Origin: Microbacterium sp. PM5
GTDB taxonomy: Bacteria; Actinomycetota; Actinomycetes; Actinomycetales; Microbacteriaceae
Assembly (NCBI RefSeq): GCF_003293595.1
Contig: NZ_CP022162.1
Span: 2,018,327 to 2,082,326 of the forward strand
DNA length: 64,000 bases
Reading direction: 5' to 3'
The notes beneath the pieces were generated by a model, which had not been told where the DNA came from, did no database searches, and worked only from the letters and a program-made list of their open reading frames with translations. Every line of letters begins with the position of its first letter. Positions within the stretch are counted from its first letter, which is position 1. Of this stretch, positions 1 through 8,536 are shown piece after piece. Position numbers and translations under genes: made by a program.

Positions 1-664
1 GCACGTGGAGGACGGGCAGCCGACGGCGGACGTAGACGAGGCAGAGGATCACCGACAGCGCCTGCGAGACGACGGTCGCCAGTGCCGCTCCGGCCACGCC
101 CAGTCCGAACGGCCCGACCATGAGGATGACGAGCACCACGTTGAGTCCGCAGGCGATCGTGAGGAACACCAGCGGCGTGCGCGAGTCGCCGATCGCCCTG
201 ATGATCGCGGAGAGGTAGTTGAAGCCCATGATGGCACCGGCACCGAGGAAGCTGACCTGGGCGAACACCGTCGCCTCGTCCATCAGCTCCGGAGGCGTCT
301 GCAGCAGGTGCAGGGCGGGTCCGGCCAGCAGCGGCGCGCCCACGGTGAGCACGATCGTCGTGATCGCGGTGAGAATCGTGCCCGCCGCCACCGAGCGGCG
401 CACCGCCGTGACGTCGCGGGCGCCGAAGGCCTGCGCCGTGGGGATCGCGAATCCGCTCGTCAGGCCCCAGGCGAAGCCGAGCAGCAGGAACAGCAGACTG
501 CCGGTCGCGCCGACCGCGGCGAGCGCATCGACGCCGAGATGGCGCCCGACGACGATCGCGTCGGCGAACTGATACAGCTGCTGCACGACGTTGCCGATGA
601 GCAGGGGCACCGCGAAGGCGAGGATGACGCGCCAGGGGCTACCGGTGGTGAGAGAACGTGACAT
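1..664 (-). CDS. MATE family efflux transporter (N-terminal part, cut by window start)
   Basis: Inner-membrane multidrug/cation antiporter of the MATE family. The visible 221 residues begin MSRSLTTGSPWRVILAF and show the usual MATE N-terminus: a short polar leader, then hydrophobic helices with the family pattern of PLLIGNVVQQLYQFADAIVV, a Q-F-AD helix 1 typical of NorM/DinF-like proteins. About six membrane helices are present; the C-terminal half lies outside the window. The ATG at 664 fits the family start. An in-frame GTG further upstream would add an arginine-rich extension and is less likely. It is divergent from the DUF808 gene, with a hairpin (701-721) and a perfect palindrome (735-748) between them. 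Substrate unknown. Confidence 0.85.
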   Translation of the reverse strand, partial: MSRSLTTGSPWRVILAFAVPLLIGNVVQQLYQFADAIVVGRHLGVDALAAVGATGSLLFLLLGFAWGLTSGFAIPTAQAFGARDVTAVRRSVAAGTILTAITTIVLTVGAPLLAGPALHLLQTPPELMDEATVFAQVSFLGAGAIMGFNYLSAIIRAIGDSRTPLVFLTIACGLNVVLVILMVGPFGLGVAGAALATVVSQALSVILCLVYVRRRLPVLHV

Positions 665-700
665 ACGGCCGGGTTCGAGACGGGGGCGGAAACGGCGAAA

Positions 701-721
701 GGCGCTCCTCACGGGAGCGCC
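701..721 (-). terminator. Hairpin in the 5' leader of the MATE gene
   Basis: GGCGCTCC and GGAGCGCC pair perfectly around a 5-nt loop. The hairpin lies about 37-57 nt upstream of the MATE ATG on the transcribed strand and is followed there by TTTCG. It could be an attenuator or simply a leader structure; nothing else decides between these. Confidence 0.4.
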
Positions 722-734
722 GGATTCCAGGCTA

Positions 735-748
735 TCGAATCGATTCGA
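735..748. promoter_or_regulatory. Perfect 14-bp palindrome between divergent MATE and DUF808 genes
   Basis: TCGAATCGATTCGA is a perfect 14-bp palindrome in the 142-bp divergent intergenic region. Its size and placement fit a dimeric repressor operator (TetR or MarR type), but no regulator gene is adjacent. Confidence 0.35.
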
Positions 749-806
749 GAAGCGCAAGGTCCGGCATCCGTCGGTCGCATTCGGCGCGGCCGGTACTGTT
801 GCAGGC

Positions 807-1727
807 ATGTCCGTAGGTCTGCTCGCCGTCGTCGATGACATCCTCAGCGCGGCGCTGAAGGCGTCGGCCAAGTCCGCAGGCGTCGTGATCGACGATGCGG
901 CCGTCACCCCGCAGTACGTGCAGGGGCTCTCGCCCGCGCGGGAGCTTCCGGTCGTGGGTCGCATCGCCCTCGGGTCGCTCGCGAACAAGTTCCTCATCAT
1001 CATCCCCATCGCGATGCTGCTGACCGCGTTCGCACCGTGGGTGCTGCCGTGGCTGCTCATCGTCGGCGGCGGATACCTCTGCTTCGAGGGCGCCGAGAAG
1101 GTGCTGGAGTGGTTCGGCTTCCACCACGGCGGTCACGACGACGAGGGAGGGCGTGACGAGAAGCGCCTCGTGATGGGCGCGATCCGCACCGACCTGATCC
1201 TGTCGACCGAGATCATGCTGATCGGCCTGTCGAACGTCGATCCCGATCTCGACTTCTGGCTGCGGCTCGCCGTGCTCGCGGTCATCGCACTCGCCATGAC
1301 GGCGCTGGTCTACGGCGCCGTCGCCCTGCTCGTGAAGATCGATGACATCGGCCTGAAGATGGCCAAGAGCTCCTCGGCGCGCGTGCGCCACACCGGCACC
1401 CGCATCGTGCGGTCGATGCCCGCGGTCTTCCGCGTCATCTCGATCGTCGGCACCGTCGCGATGCTGTGGGTGGGCGGCCATCTCGTGCTCGCCAACCTTG
1501 GCGAGGTCGGCTGGCATGCCCCGGTCGAACTCCTGCACGCCGTCGAGCACGCGCTCGAACCGCTCGGCCCGGTCGTCGTGTGGATCGGCGACACGGCCGT
1601 GTCCGCCGTCGCAGGACTGTGCGTCGGGCTCGTGATCGTCGGCATCGCGCTCGTGATCGGCAAGGCGTTCGGTCGCAACCTGAGCTTCAGCGAGGGGCAC
1701 CGCGCGCCCCACGGCGAGACCGACTGA
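807..1727 (+). CDS. DUF808 family membrane protein
   Basis: 306-residue integral membrane protein of the DUF808 (YedI-like) family, function unknown. The N-terminus MSVGLLAVVDDI followed by KSAGVVIDDAAVTPQYV is the family signature. Six or more hydrophobic helices follow, with a polar His/Asp/Glu-rich loop (FHHGGHDDEGGRDEKR, about residues 107-122) that could bind metal. The ATG at 807 is preceded by TACTGT and 7 nt, a leaderless-type promoter; longer in-frame starts lack family similarity. It ends 132 bp before a convergent gene, with a nested hairpin between. Confidence 0.88.
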   Translation: MSVGLLAVVDDILSAALKASAKSAGVVIDDAAVTPQYVQGLSPARELPVVGRIALGSLANKFLIIIPIAMLLTAFAPWVLPWLLIVGGGYLCFEGAEKVLEWFGFHHGGHDDEGGRDEKRLVMGAIRTDLILSTEIMLIGLSNVDPDLDFWLRLAVLAVIALAMTALVYGAVALLVKIDDIGLKMAKSSSARVRHTGTRIVRSMPAVFRVISIVGTVAMLWVGGHLVLANLGEVGWHAPVELLHAVEHALEPLGPVVVWIGDTAVSAVAGLCVGLVIVGIALVIGKAFGRNLSFSEGHRAPHGETD

Positions 1728-1767
1728 CGGCGACGGCCCCGCGGTCGAGCGCCGACGTCCTCGCAGT

Positions 1768-1834
1768 CGAGAAACCACATCCACTCCGAGAAACCGTCGG
1801 CGCCGTGGTTTCTCGGGGCGGATGTGGTTTCTCG
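1768..1834. terminator. Nested double inverted repeat between convergent genes
   Basis: Two perfect inverted repeats are nested: outer arms CGAGAAACCACATCC (1768-1782) with GGATGTGGTTTCTCG (1820-1834), inner arms CCGAGAAACC (1786-1795) with GGTTTCTCGG (1807-1816), around an 11-nt loop. Both arms share the GAGAAACC core, so the unit looks built from four copies of one motif. It lies between the ends of two convergent genes, where a bidirectional terminator is expected. Confidence 0.7.
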
Positions 1835-1858
1835 CGTGTGGGCGCGGCGGGCGCGGCG

Positions 1859-3961
1859 TCAGTCGAGCGTGATGACCGGGTCCGCGCCGTCCGGGCGGGT
1901 GACGTGGATGCCGCGAGCGTCCGCGACCGTCCACGTCGGCGCCGCCGCGGCGGCGTGCGGGCCGACCCCGATCACGCGCATGCCCGCGGCGAGCCCGGCG
2001 GCGATGCCGTTGTCGGAGTCCTCGACCACGATGCATCGTGCGGCATCCACTCCGAGCGCCGCGGCCCCCGCGAGAAACCCCTCGGGATCGGGCTTGCTGC
2101 GCGAGACATCACCCGCGGCGATGACGACCGGCGGCATCGGCAGCCCGGCGGCACGCATGCGCGCCGCGGCGAGCTCGGCCGTGGCCGAGGTGACGAGCGC
2201 GTACGGCACGCCCTCGCGGTCGAGGGCGGCGAGCAGGTCGGCGGCGCCGGGGATCGCCACGACGCCGTCGGTCTGCGCCGTCTCGGCGGCGAGCAGCTCG
2301 GCGTTCTCGGCGAGGTTGATCTCGTGCGGACGATCGGGAAGCAGCAGCGCCATCGAGTCCTGCCCCTGGCGGCCGTGGATCACCGCGAGCGTCCGTGCCG
2401 GATCGACGCCGTGATCGAGCGACCACTGCGTCCACAGGCGCTCGACGACGGCGTGCGAATCGACGAGCGTGCCGTCCATGTCCAGCAGCAGCGCGGCGGC
2501 CCGCGTCTCGATGCGAACGACGGATGCCGGCACGCGCAGCACCTCCCACCCGCCGCCGAGCGGTGGCACGTGCCACCCGGCGTGGACGGTGCCATCACCG
2601 TCGCGCGACACGATCACCCGGTGCGGCGAGGTCGTGTCGACGAGGTGCACGAGCGCGGCGCCGTCGTCGCGGCGTTCCCCGCGCGTCGCGAGGCGCAGAT
2701 GAGTGGCGGCGGGGGCATCCTCGAGGGCGGGTCCCGTCACGGACACCTCCTGCCAGAACGTGTCCACCGGCACCGAGCCGACGCCCGGCAGCACCAGCGT
2801 CCAGCCGTCGCCATCGGCGCGGTCGTGCAATGCGGCACCGTCGAGCGGGTCGGCGGCGAGCAGGCGGTCGCGCTCGGCCCAGGTGTCGCGCTCGACGCGG
2901 CGCGCCGACACGGCGGCATCTGCCGCACCGGCATCCGCCCGGCCGGCGGCATCGGCCCCGCCTGCGACATCCGCCCCACCGGCCGCGTCCGCGACCTCGA
3001 CGGCCGCGACGAAGGCCCAGAACGCGCGCAGCGTCGCCTGGGTGTCGAGCGTGGCGCCCTGGTAGGCGATGACGAGATCATGCTCGGGGAGGACGAGACC
3101 GAACTGCCCCGCGGCGCCGTCGAGCCGGAACCCGTGGCGGCCGCGCCAGACCTGGTAGCCGTAGCCGAGGGCCCAGTCGTTGACCTCGCCGGTGGCCGCA
3201 GCCGGGCCGTCGAAGGCGGCGGTCTCGGACCAGGGGCGCGACATCTCCTCGACGTACCACGCGGGCGCGACCTGCACGCCGTCGAACGCCCCGCCGGCGC
3301 TCAGCATGATGGCCGTGCGCGCGAGGTCATCGACCGTCAGGTGGAAGCCGGACGCACCGTGCTCGATGCCGCCGTACGGCGACATCCACCGCTCGCCGAT
3401 GCCGAGCGGATCGAGCAGTCGCGGGCGCAGGTACGCGGTGAGGGGCTGGCCGGTGACGCCGGTGACGATCGCTGACAGCAGGTGCGTGGCCGGAGAGCTG
3501 TACGCGAAGTGCGTGCCCGGGGCGAAGGCGGGCGCCTCGCGCAGCAGCACGAGCGGATCGGCGCCGATGCGCTCGATCTGCGCGGCCGAGTGGCCGGTGT
3601 TCATCGTGAGCAGATGGCGCACCGTGATGCCGTGCGGGTTCGCCTCACCCACGTGCAGACCCGCAGAATCGTCGAGGCCCAGCCGCCCCTCGTCGGCGAG
3701 GAAGCCGATCGCCAGTGCCGTGTAGGTCTTGGATGCCGAGTACACGAGCGCCGGCCGCTCCAGGTGGTACGGCGCCCACGCGGTCTCGAACGCCACCTCG
3801 CCGTGACGGGCGACGAGCAGCGCGTGCGGGTCGAGGCCCTCCGCGGCGAGGCGCTCGGCCAGCGCGAGGACGGCGGCTTCGGGGATGCCGAGCCCCTCCG
3901 GGGCCCGACGGACCAGGGGGCGGGACGACAGGGGACGACGGGACTGCGGCGAGGAAGTCAT
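1859..3961 (-). CDS. Fusion of serine beta-lactamase-like hydrolase and HAD-type phosphatase
   Basis: A single 700-residue open frame carries two enzymes. Residues about 20-350 are a class C beta-lactamase/penicillin-binding-like esterase: the S-x-x-K motif is S75-A-S-K78 (VYSASKTYTAL) and a Y-S-S motif follows near residue 160. No signal peptide is visible. An Ala/Gly/Asp-rich linker and a beta-rich segment follow to about residue 488. Residues 489-700 are a HAD-IA sugar-phosphatase-like domain with LLLDMDGTLVDS (motif I), VTSAT (II), SKPDP (III) and VVEDSDNG (IV), all intact. The ATG at 3961 has GGAGG just upstream. No stop or frameshift separates the domains. The substrates and the logic of joining them are unknown. 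Confidence 0.85.
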   Translation of the reverse strand: MTSSPQSRRPLSSRPLVRRAPEGLGIPEAAVLALAERLAAEGLDPHALLVARHGEVAFETAWAPYHLERPALVYSASKTYTALAIGFLADEGRLGLDDSAGLHVGEANPHGITVRHLLTMNTGHSAAQIERIGADPLVLLREAPAFAPGTHFAYSSPATHLLSAIVTGVTGQPLTAYLRPRLLDPLGIGERWMSPYGGIEHGASGFHLTVDDLARTAIMLSAGGAFDGVQVAPAWYVEEMSRPWSETAAFDGPAAATGEVNDWALGYGYQVWRGRHGFRLDGAAGQFGLVLPEHDLVIAYQGATLDTQATLRAFWAFVAAVEVADAAGGADVAGGADAAGRADAGAADAAVSARRVERDTWAERDRLLAADPLDGAALHDRADGDGWTLVLPGVGSVPVDTFWQEVSVTGPALEDAPAATHLRLATRGERRDDGAALVHLVDTTSPHRVIVSRDGDGTVHAGWHVPPLGGGWEVLRVPASVVRIETRAAALLLDMDGTLVDSHAVVERLWTQWSLDHGVDPARTLAVIHGRQGQDSMALLLPDRPHEINLAENAELLAAETAQTDGVVAIPGAADLLAALDREGVPYALVTSATAELAAARMRAAGLPMPPVVIAAGDVSRSKPDPEGFLAGAAALGVDAARCIVVEDSDNGIAAGLAAGMRVIGVGPHAAAAAPTWTVADARGIHVTRPDGADPVITLD

Positions 3962-4025
3962 CTCCTCCACTCTACGAGCGGAGCCCTGGTCGGGGGCCGT
4001 CCGCCCCGGCATACCGCGGTCGCGC

Positions 4026-6932
4026 TCAGTCGCGGAGAGCGCCCAGCACGGCGTCGAGGGCGGCGACGAACCGGCGCGCGTCGGCCTCGGTCAGCACGAG
4101 CGGCGGCTTGACCTTCAACACGTTCTGGCGTTCCGAGGCGGCCTGCACGATGAACCCGTGCCCGAGCAGCAGATCGCACACGCGCGCCGCCTCCTCCCGC
4201 GCGGGCTCGAGCGTCTCGCGATCGCGCACCAGCTCGATACCGAGATACAGACCCGTTCCGTGGACGGCGCCGATGAGCGGATGCCGCGGCATCAGCGCCC
4301 GCACGCCGTCGGCGATGATGCCGCCGACCCGCGCTGCATTCTGCTGCAGCCCTTCCGCGTCGATGATGTCGAGAATCGCCGATCCGGCGACGGCGCTCGC
4401 GGGGGCGCCGCCCGCCGACGAGAAGAACGTGCCCTCGCGGGCGAGCGCGTCGACGATCTCCCGCCGCGTGATGACGGCACCGAGCGGATAGGCGTTGCCC
4501 GCGGCCTTCGCCACCGACACGATGTCGGGCACGAGCCCCTGCATCGTGCTCCCCCAGAACGACGATCCCAGGCGGCCGTAGCCGACCTGCACCTCGTCGG
4601 CGATGACCAGTCCGCCGTGCGCGCGCACGGCCTCGGCCACCATCGTGAGGTAGCCGGCCGGAGGGATGACGCCACCGGCGTTGCCCAGCACCGGCTCGCA
4701 GATGAAGGCGCCGGCCGGGCGGCCCTCGTCGGCCAGGGAGCGCGCGAGGTCGGCGACCTCGCGCGCGTAGGCGGCCCCGGCATCCGGTCCTCGGTGACGG
4801 CCGCGGTAGGCGTTCGGGGCGTCGACGAGGTGCACCCAGTCGGGGCGCGAGTCGGCGGCGTGCGGGTTGTCGAACGCCGAGGTGCTCACGGCGTCGGCCG
4901 CGCTCGTCCAGCCGTGGTAGCTCTCGCGCACCGCGATGACGTCGCGCCGGCCGGTCGCGACCCGGGCGAGCGTGAGGGCGAGGTCCACGGCCTCCGACCC
5001 GCTGTTGACGGGGATGACGGTGTCGAGCGACGGGTCGGGGCTGTGCGCGACGAGCCGCGCGGTGAACTCGGCGAAGGCGTCGTAGAGGAAGCGCGAGTTC
5101 GTGTTCAGCAGGTGCAGTTGACGCGAGATGCGGTCGGCGAACTCGGGATGGGCGTGCCCGATCGCGGTCACGTTGTTGACGAGGTCGACGTACGCGCGAC
5201 CCTGCGTGTCGATGAGCAGCGCTCCCCACCCGCGCTCGATCTGCGGCGGCTCGGCGTAGAAGCGCTCGGCGGCGGCGCCCACGGCCTGCTCGCGCGCCCG
5301 CCGAGCACGGCGCGTCGCCCGCACCGGATCGGGTACGCGGTCGGTGCCCACGATCACCGAGGGATCGGCCGCCCCGGGAGTCTCGGCTTCGCCCTCGGCA
5401 TCTGCGAACACGTCGCCGGGCGCGGCGTCGCGCATGCGGCGCGTGATCCGCACGCGCCCGAGTCCCGGTTCGAGCTCGGCGACGCGTCCGAGGCGGGCGC
5501 CGGCATCCACCCCGCTATCCGCGACCGCCGGGTCGAGAACGATCCCCTCGATCCGCAGCACGACACCGGCATCGCGCACCTCGACCGCGCCGGCGGCGCC
5601 GTCGGGATCGGTGTCGACCGTCAGGGTGCCGCCGAACGGCGCGGTCACCTCGACACCTGGGCGGGTCCACAGCTCGACGCACCGCGCCCGGGTGGCAGCG
5701 GGCCGGGTGGTGTCGGCCGACACGCGGCTCAGCCGGCTCTCGCCGTAGCGCAGCACCGCGACGGGACCCTCGGCGAGCGCCTCGCGGACGAGGCTGCGCT
5801 CGATGCCCGGCGTCGCCCAGCGCCCCCGGTCCAGCAGCGGGCTGCGGATGCCGAGATCCACGGTGGCCGCGGCATCCAGCTGCGACAGGACGGGACGGTA
5901 GACGAGGCCCGCGCGGTGCGGCCGGCCCGCGGCCAGGCGCAGCTGCGCCGTCACCTCGGCGGACGGCACCCGCGCCGTGCGCGCGAAGACCTGCCATTCG
6001 TGCTCGACCCGCTCGCGCGCGTAGTCGTTGCCCGGGTCGATGCGCAGCTGGCTCCACCCGCTGACGGCGAGCACCGCTCCGCGCAGCACGACGAGGGGCC
6101 ACAGCGCCTCGATCTCCGCGTCGGTGAGGCGCGCGCGCTGATCAAAACCCGCGACCGCGCGGGCGACGATTGCGAGGTCGTCGGTGCGACCCATGAGGTC
6201 GGCGAGGAGCATCGCCAGCTCGGCGGCGCGCCACGACGTGGCGACATCGCCCAGGTCGATCACCCAGTGCCGCCCGCGCCGATCGCGCATGACGTTGTCG
6301 GCGGTGAGGTCGCCGTGGATCACCTGCCGCGGAAGGTCGGCCGCGACGGCGTCGAGCTCGGCGGCGGCGCGGCGGGCCGCCGCCAGGCACTGCTCGCGAC
6401 GGTCCTCGGGAAGGTCGTCGATGAGCTGCTCGACGACGGCGAGGGCGTTGCCGAGCTCCCACTGCAGGTTGCGGTCGGTGTCCTCGGCATCCATTCCGGC
6501 CAGAACGTCGGCGACCTCGGCGACGAGCTCACCCAGTTCTTCGGCCTGGGCGCCGTCGGCGTCGGTGATGTCCGACAGCGGTTGCCCGTCGACGATCTGG
6601 AACCCCGCGACGCGAGCGACCTGCCCGTCGGCGCAGACGATCTGCGTCGTGCGAGCGCCGCCGGCGGTCGTCAGCACTTCCGGTGTCAGCAGTCCTTCTG
6701 AGCGCAGGCGATCGGAGGCCGCGATGTGCAGGTCGACGGCGAACGCGTCGACCGTCGGGTGGAAGATCTTGACGAGCATGCCCGCCCCGTCCACGCCGCG
6801 CACGAGGAAGTTGCGGTCCTGCTGACTGCCCAGCTCGGTGAGCTCACCGTCCACGCCGTACTCGCGCCGCGCGAGCGCGCGAACCTCGTCGAGGTCGACC
6901 TCGGGTCGGGCGAGCAGCCAGTTGTCGGTCAT
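4026..6932 (-). CDS. Three-domain fusion: APH-type kinase, M23/lipoyl-like domain, class III aminotransferase (probable kinase/phospho-lyase)
   Basis: 968 residues. The N-terminal third is an aminoglycoside-phosphotransferase-fold small-molecule kinase with VIHGDLTADNVM and VIDLGDV (catalytic Asp and metal Asp). The middle (about 400-510, VTAPFGGTL) resembles the M23/lipoyl-like barrel seen in this family. The C-terminal 420 residues are a class III PLP enzyme with VIADEVQVGYGR and the PLP lysine in SVAKAAGNAYPLGAV. Fusions of this kind were central to recognising vertebrate hydroxylysine kinase and the phospho-lyases for 5-phosphohydroxylysine and phosphoethanolamine. By that precedent it probably phosphorylates an amino alcohol and then eliminates phosphate and ammonia. 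The exact substrate cannot be read from sequence. Confidence 0.87.
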   Translation of the reverse strand: MTDNWLLARPEVDLDEVRALARREYGVDGELTELGSQQDRNFLVRGVDGAGMLVKIFHPTVDAFAVDLHIAASDRLRSEGLLTPEVLTTAGGARTTQIVCADGQVARVAGFQIVDGQPLSDITDADGAQAEELGELVAEVADVLAGMDAEDTDRNLQWELGNALAVVEQLIDDLPEDRREQCLAAARRAAAELDAVAADLPRQVIHGDLTADNVMRDRRGRHWVIDLGDVATSWRAAELAMLLADLMGRTDDLAIVARAVAGFDQRARLTDAEIEALWPLVVLRGAVLAVSGWSQLRIDPGNDYARERVEHEWQVFARTARVPSAEVTAQLRLAAGRPHRAGLVYRPVLSQLDAAATVDLGIRSPLLDRGRWATPGIERSLVREALAEGPVAVLRYGESRLSRVSADTTRPAATRARCVELWTRPGVEVTAPFGGTLTVDTDPDGAAGAVEVRDAGVVLRIEGIVLDPAVADSGVDAGARLGRVAELEPGLGRVRITRRMRDAAPGDVFADAEGEAETPGAADPSVIVGTDRVPDPVRATRRARRAREQAVGAAAERFYAEPPQIERGWGALLIDTQGRAYVDLVNNVTAIGHAHPEFADRISRQLHLLNTNSRFLYDAFAEFTARLVAHSPDPSLDTVIPVNSGSEAVDLALTLARVATGRRDVIAVRESYHGWTSAADAVSTSAFDNPHAADSRPDWVHLVDAPNAYRGRHRGPDAGAAYAREVADLARSLADEGRPAGAFICEPVLGNAGGVIPPAGYLTMVAEAVRAHGGLVIADEVQVGYGRLGSSFWGSTMQGLVPDIVSVAKAAGNAYPLGAVITRREIVDALAREGTFFSSAGGAPASAVAGSAILDIIDAEGLQQNAARVGGIIADGVRALMPRHPLIGAVHGTGLYLGIELVRDRETLEPAREEAARVCDLLLGHGFIVQAASERQNVLKVKPPLVLTEADARRFVAALDAVLGALRD

Positions 6933-7009
6933 CGGGTCACGTCCTTCGGGAGAGGGCGGTCGAGCGGAGATGCCGCCGGTGCGCGCCGCACGGGCACCAC
7001 GATTCTGGC

Positions 7010-7025
7010 GGATGCCGCGGCATCC
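7010..7025. repeat. 16-bp GGATGCC palindrome
   Basis: GGATGCCGCGGCATCC is a perfect palindrome built from two copies of the over-represented heptamer GGATGCC. It lies in the 168-bp gap between the aminotransferase fusion start and the end of the lipoprotein gene, where it may end transcription of the latter. Identical palindromes are at 39166-39181 and 40495-40510. Confidence 0.65.
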
Positions 7026-7100
7026 GTGTGTCCGGATCAGCGGCGTCGACCGGTCATCTCGTCCGCCGGTCGATGCCGAGGCTGTGGTGCCTCGCCGCGC

Positions 7101-7520
7101 CTACTGCACCGTCCACCAGGCGATGTCGACGAGACAGAGCTCGCCGCCGGCCTCCCGGTAGAAGACGTCGCCTGGATACTGCGCACCCGCGACGACGCCC
7201 GACGCAGGGAGCGAGAGGTTGATGCTCCACGTCGGATCATGATGGGCCATCTCGGGCCAGTGGGCGGCGACGAACCGCTCGGGCTCTTGAGCGGTGAGCC
7301 CCTCCCAGTCCGCCGGATCGCGCACGTCGGGTTGCGATCCCGGGCAGACGAGTGCCGCAGCCTCGCCCGCCGCGGCGGCCGCGATCAGTTTCTGGGTCGT
7401 GTCGATGACGTGTGCACCGTCGGCGCCCCAGATGAGTTCGTTCATCGTGCAGCCGCTGAGGCCGACCGCGAGGGCTGCGCTCAAGCCGACGACGACGACG
7501 ATCTTCCGCACCGGCGTCAT
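7101..7520 (-). CDS. Small putative lipoprotein
   Basis: 139-residue secreted lipoprotein: positively charged start, hydrophobic stretch, lipobox LSGC with the lipidated cysteine at residue 24. The mature part has no domain I recognise; it contains further cysteines (VCPGSQP and ELCLVD) that could form a disulphide outside the cell. The ATG at 7520 follows TAGAGT by 6 nt, the leaderless pattern. Likely membrane-anchored on the outer face and processed by the Lgt encoded at 24423. Confidence 0.75.
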   Translation of the reverse strand: MTPVRKIVVVVGLSAALAVGLSGCTMNELIWGADGAHVIDTTQKLIAAAAAGEAAALVCPGSQPDVRDPADWEGLTAQEPERFVAAHWPEMAHHDPTWSINLSLPASGVVAGAQYPGDVFYREAGGELCLVDIAWWTVQ

Positions 7521-7575
7521 GCGGCGACTCTACCCGCCACAGACGGGCACCGCCACGCCCAGCCGCAGGACCGCC

Positions 7576-8454
7576 TCACCGCTCCCGCAGCGCGGTGACC
7601 AGCTCCTTCGCGTAGCGAGAGCCCTGGGCGGTCGTGCTCCAGGCGATGCCGATCGCGCGCACGCGCTGCGGCTCCAGCGGCAGATAGACGACGCCGGGGT
7701 CATCGCGGCCCGGAGTCCGCGGAAGGATCGAGACGCCGAGGCCACCCGCGACGAGGCTGCGCATCGTGTCGATCTCGCTGCTCTCGAAGGTCACGTTCAC
7801 GGTGACGTCGGCCTCGTCCAGGATGCCGGTGACCGCCGTGTGCAGCTCGGCGATACGTGAGAAGCCGATGAAGTCGCGGCCGGCCAGCGCGCGCACGTCG
7901 ACCGGGCCGGATGCCGTCGCGAGCGGGTGACCGGTGGGCACGGCGATGCACAGCGGTTCCTCGGCGAGCGCGAGCCAGCCGATGTCGTCCGAGGTCGCGG
8001 AGGTCGCGAGCGGAGCGGTGCTCAGGGCGATGTCGATCGTGTCGAGGGCGAGCCAGCCGTAGAGATCGCGGGCGAAACCCTGCCGCAGCGACACGCGCAC
8101 GTCGGGGCGCAGCGCGCGGAAGCGCTGGATGACATCGGGCACCATCCACCGCGCCACGGAGTGGAGGAACCCGACGCGCAGCAGACGGCCCTCGTCGGCG
8201 ATCAGCTCGGCGTGGCGGCGGGCCGACTCGACCGCGTCGAGGACGCCGGCCGCATCGGCCCGGAAGGCGAGACCGTTAGCGTTCAGCTCGAGCCGCTTGC
8301 CGTGTCGCGAGAACAGCCCCATGCCGACCTCGTCTTCGAGGCGGGCCAGTGCGCGCGACACGTTCGACTGGTTGATGCGCAGCTCCGCAGCGGTGTCGCG
8401 AGTGTTCTGCGTCTCGGCCAGCGACAGGAAGATGCGGAGGGTCTGCTCGTCCAT
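7576..8454 (-). CDS. LysR family transcriptional regulator
   Basis: 292 residues with an N-terminal winged helix-turn-helix (MDEQTLRIFLSLAETQNTRD, then NQSNVSRALARLEDEVG) and a C-terminal periplasmic-binding-like effector domain. It is divergent from an MFS exporter 82 bp away, the usual layout in which the LysR protein activates the transporter and represses itself. The start at 8454 is preceded by CATAAT at 7 nt, so the mRNA is probably leaderless. The effector is unknown. Confidence 0.93.
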   Translation of the reverse strand: MDEQTLRIFLSLAETQNTRDTAAELRINQSNVSRALARLEDEVGMGLFSRHGKRLELNANGLAFRADAAGVLDAVESARRHAELIADEGRLLRVGFLHSVARWMVPDVIQRFRALRPDVRVSLRQGFARDLYGWLALDTIDIALSTAPLATSATSDDIGWLALAEEPLCIAVPTGHPLATASGPVDVRALAGRDFIGFSRIAELHTAVTGILDEADVTVNVTFESSEIDTMRSLVAGGLGVSILPRTPGRDDPGVVYLPLEPQRVRAIGIAWSTTAQGSRYAKELVTALRER

Positions 8455-8461
8455 GACACCG

Positions 8462-8479
8462 ATTATGCGCCGATCGCAT
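8462..8479. promoter_or_regulatory. LysR-type T-N11-A dyad overlapping the regulator's -10
   Basis: ATGCG-CCGAT-CGCAT (8465-8479) is a 5-bp dyad that contains a T-N11-A LysR box (T8466 to A8478). It overlaps the CATAAT -10 of the lysR-type gene on the minus strand, which fits autorepression, and lies about 60 bp upstream of the MFS gene. Confidence 0.5.
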
Positions 8480-8536
8480 CACAAGTGGCATCCGTTTCAT
8501 TTCCGGCCCATCCGTGACCGGACGACGATGGTCCGC

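Noticed and set aside
3885..6701. Very long forward-strand open frame (938 codons) opposite the kinase/aminotransferase fusion
   Set aside because: It is antisense to a gene with clear motifs, is rich in Arg, Ala, Gly and His, and has no recognisable domain; such frames arise from GC-rich codon bias.
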